64,000 bases of DNA, taken from positions 744,001 to 808,000 of the forward strand of contig NZ_JAULBC010000002.1 of NCBI RefSeq assembly GCF_041060425.1, read 5' to 3'. Under the pieces are notes generated by a model. It saw nothing but the letters and a program-made list of their open reading frames with translations, was not told the DNA's origin and did not search any database. Of this stretch, positions 62,469 through 64,000 are shown one piece after another. A program made the position numbers and the translations under genes. Origin of the DNA: Danxiaibacter flavus. GTDB lineage: Bacteria > Bacteroidota > Bacteroidia > Chitinophagales > Chitinophagaceae. Numbering within the stretch: the stretch's first letter is position 1; every line of letters begins with the position of its first letter.

Positions 62469-64000
62469 TTTCATCTTGCTTTCCAGCAACTTCATAAAAT
62501 AGCCACCCACTACACTTCTTGCCTGGAAACCAACCATTTTGCCGTTTGTTGTTTCGTGCCAGTCGCTGATAGGTACGCGGGAAGGTGTTTCCGCTGAGAA
62601 CTTATAAATTGGGTTCACCAGGGCGTTGAAATCCTGCTGGTTATCAGCCAGCGTGGAAGTCCAGATGATCCAGTCTGATTTTGTGTAAGTTTTTCTGCTA
62701 TCCAACGGCAATCCATATGCATTTTGCTTGGTGAGATAGTATTTAATCTCTTTCTCATACACCTCTTTAGGGAAGATGCCCAGGTTCAATACTTTATCCC
62801 AAACCAGGTTGTATTTCTGGCTCCAGGTGTTTTTGTTGTCGAAGGTCAGCGAATAGTGATCTCCGGCATCGGCCATTGTCATCCATTTTTTTGCCATTTC
62901 AGTTGCTGTCGCCTTGTATTTTTCGGCTGTAGCTTTTTCTCCCAGCATGTCAGCCAGCATCGCGTAGCTTCCGATACCTACAATGGCTTTTACTGAAAGG
63001 TTAGCGTTTCTGGCCAGGTGACCGGCAAAGTCATCTGTACAAAGCTGATTGGCAGGATCAAAACCATCACGCGTTAAGAAGTCAACCCATTGAGTAAGTG
63101 TCTTCCAGTGTTTTTTAGCATACTCAGCATTACCCTCAGCTTTAGCTATTGCCGCCGTAAGAATGATCATGTTGCCGGATTCTTCAACAGGCATGTCTTC
63201 ACCGTAAGTTTGACCGTTTGCCAGAGGATAGGTTCCAAGATCGTGTGCAGCAAAAGGTTTTGTCCATTTTCCGCTTTCGCTGTAGTAGAAGATGCCGCTT
63301 AGCATTCCTTTCAACAGATCAGGATTGTAAACCAGGTATAGCGGAGCTGATGGATAAGTAACGTCAACGGTGTTGATAGAACCATTGCTAAAGTTCTCTT
63401 TTGACAGGAATAAGAGATCACCCTGTGGACTCTTTACCAGTTTGTGTGCTGCAATGCTTTGTCTGTATGCAATTGCGCACAGTTTAGCATAGGTTTCGCC
63501 GCCGGCTTTTTCTGCATCTTTATACATGCTTTCATTAAAGTCAGCACATTTCTTCATAACAGAAGCGTAATCAGTTGCAGCCTGTGCCAGTTCTTTTTCA
63601 ATAGTCTGGGATGCGTCATTCTTCCACCAGGGTTTCAGATTTTGTTTAAAGTATTGAATGGAATAGATATCGTCATATCCTAACAATACGAATTGCTCTT
63701 TTGCATCGTTTCCAACCTTTCCTAAAGAAACAACAGTATTTAACATTAACGCTTTACCGTTAGTCGCTGAAGAATTTGTATTAGCTACTTTGCTTACAAA
63801 GGAAGCAACTGCGTCTTTTTCTCTGGTGATATATTGAACGGGCTTAACTGCAGAGGGGACTGCGACATACATATAGCCCCAGTCAATCCTCAGGTCGTCC
63901 CCTTTCTTTTGTAACACAGGCTGGTCTTTTGTTCCGGCTTTCAAAATGGACAATCCTGAGGAAGTATACCTTTGAGTCGTTACTTCCTGGGATGGCACAT
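62466..64000 (-). CDS. Glutaminase A-like protein (DUF4965/DUF1793), 5' end cut by window
   Basis: At least 511 codons are visible; the frame continues past the right edge. DDLRIDWGYMYVAVP near the visible start, the DUF4965 segment (AQAATDYASVMKKCADFNE...YAKLCAIAYRQSI, about 140-180) and the (alpha/alpha) C-terminal part (NGQTYGEDMPVEESGNMIIL, CTDDFAGHLARNANLSVKA, SDWHETTNGKMVGFQARSV) match secreted GtaA-type proteins. Fungal relatives hydrolyse glutamine. Bacteroidota relatives are often found near polysaccharide genes and may act on glycans, so the activity is uncertain. It lies upstream of araB with a terminator between, so it is a separate transcript. Confidence 0.82.
   Translation of the reverse strand, partial: VPSQEVTTQRYTSSGLSILKAGTKDQPVLQKKGDDLRIDWGYMYVAVPSAVKPVQYITREKDAVASFVSKVANTNSSATNGKALMLNTVVSLGKVGNDAKEQFVLLGYDDIYSIQYFKQNLKPWWKNDASQTIEKELAQAATDYASVMKKCADFNESMYKDAEKAGGETYAKLCAIAYRQSIAAHKLVKSPQGDLLFLSKENFSNGSINTVDVTYPSAPLYLVYNPDLLKGMLSGIFYYSESGKWTKPFAAHDLGTYPLANGQTYGEDMPVEESGNMIILTAAIAKAEGNAEYAKKHWKTLTQWVDFLTRDGFDPANQLCTDDFAGHLARNANLSVKAIVGIGSYAMLADMLGEKATAEKYKATATEMAKKWMTMADAGDHYSLTFDNKNTWSQKYNLVWDKVLNLGIFPKEVYEKEIKYYLTKQNAYGLPLDSRKTYTKSDWIIWTSTLADNQQDFNALVNPIYKFSAETPSRVPISDWHETTNGKMVGFQARSVVGGYFMKLLESKMK

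Overview
The window looks like chromosome from a member of the Bacteroidota, most likely close to the Chitinophagaceae. This is inferred from gene content, not from a database search. The supporting signs are TAnnTTTG-type -7 promoter elements, no Shine-Dalgarno sequences before start codons, Bacteroidota-style outer-membrane proteins (an Oar-like TonB receptor, a CarboxypepD_reg protein, small beta-barrels), and a Nudix-fold arabinose regulator. I saw no tRNA, rRNA, CRISPR array, insertion sequence or prophage.

Layout. 1-3 kb: end-truncated FAH-family gene, then the minus-strand prs-rplY-pth cluster. 3-9.6 kb: radC, a secreted Gfo/Idh/MocA oxidoreductase, queA, a secreted alpha/beta hydrolase and a CarboxypepD_reg protein. 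9.8-15.7 kb: lysC, an Ldh2-type dehydrogenase, ssb, mnmA and an AraC regulator. 15.8-19.9 kb: a TolC/HlyD/MFS efflux operon divergent from that regulator. 20-26 kb: an RsmB-type RNA methyltransferase and the 2-oxoglutarate dehydrogenase genes sucB and sucA. 26.4-31 kb: rpsT, a small outer-membrane barrel, lon and a truncated hydrolase remnant. 31-42 kb: the Oar-like receptor, two small membrane proteins, smc, a barrel gene with a probable poly-T frameshift, an SDR and an NlpC/P60 lipoprotein. 42.6-48 kb: dnaE and a TPR protein with a lone HisKA-like segment. 48-62 kb: an L-arabinose locus read right to left: araB, GH51, araD, araA, Na+/sugar symporter, araR, HAD phosphatase, a second GH51, GH127. 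62.5 kb to the end: a glutaminase-like (DUF4965) gene cut by the window edge.

The arabinose locus is a complete module. GH127 and two GH51 enzymes release L-arabinose, the symporter imports it, and AraA, AraB and AraD convert it to D-xylulose 5-phosphate. The Nudix-type AraR, whose catalytic glutamates are lost, probably represses from a 17-bp palindrome that overlaps the -33 element of the araB promoter.

The most unusual structure is intergenic. About thirteen unrelated 7-9 bp words (for example TTGAAAA, TACGAAG, AGCTGAT, ACGTTAT, TGTGCAAA, CACGGAGG) form degenerate tandem arrays. The arrays start at, or within about 3 nt of, the stop codon of roughly 18 genes, and usually have an inverted partner array 25-200 nt away. 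Genes that end in an ordinary GC-hairpin/U-tract terminator mostly lack such an array at the stop. The arrays therefore look like a distinct class of 3'-end element; I do not recognise it as a described system.
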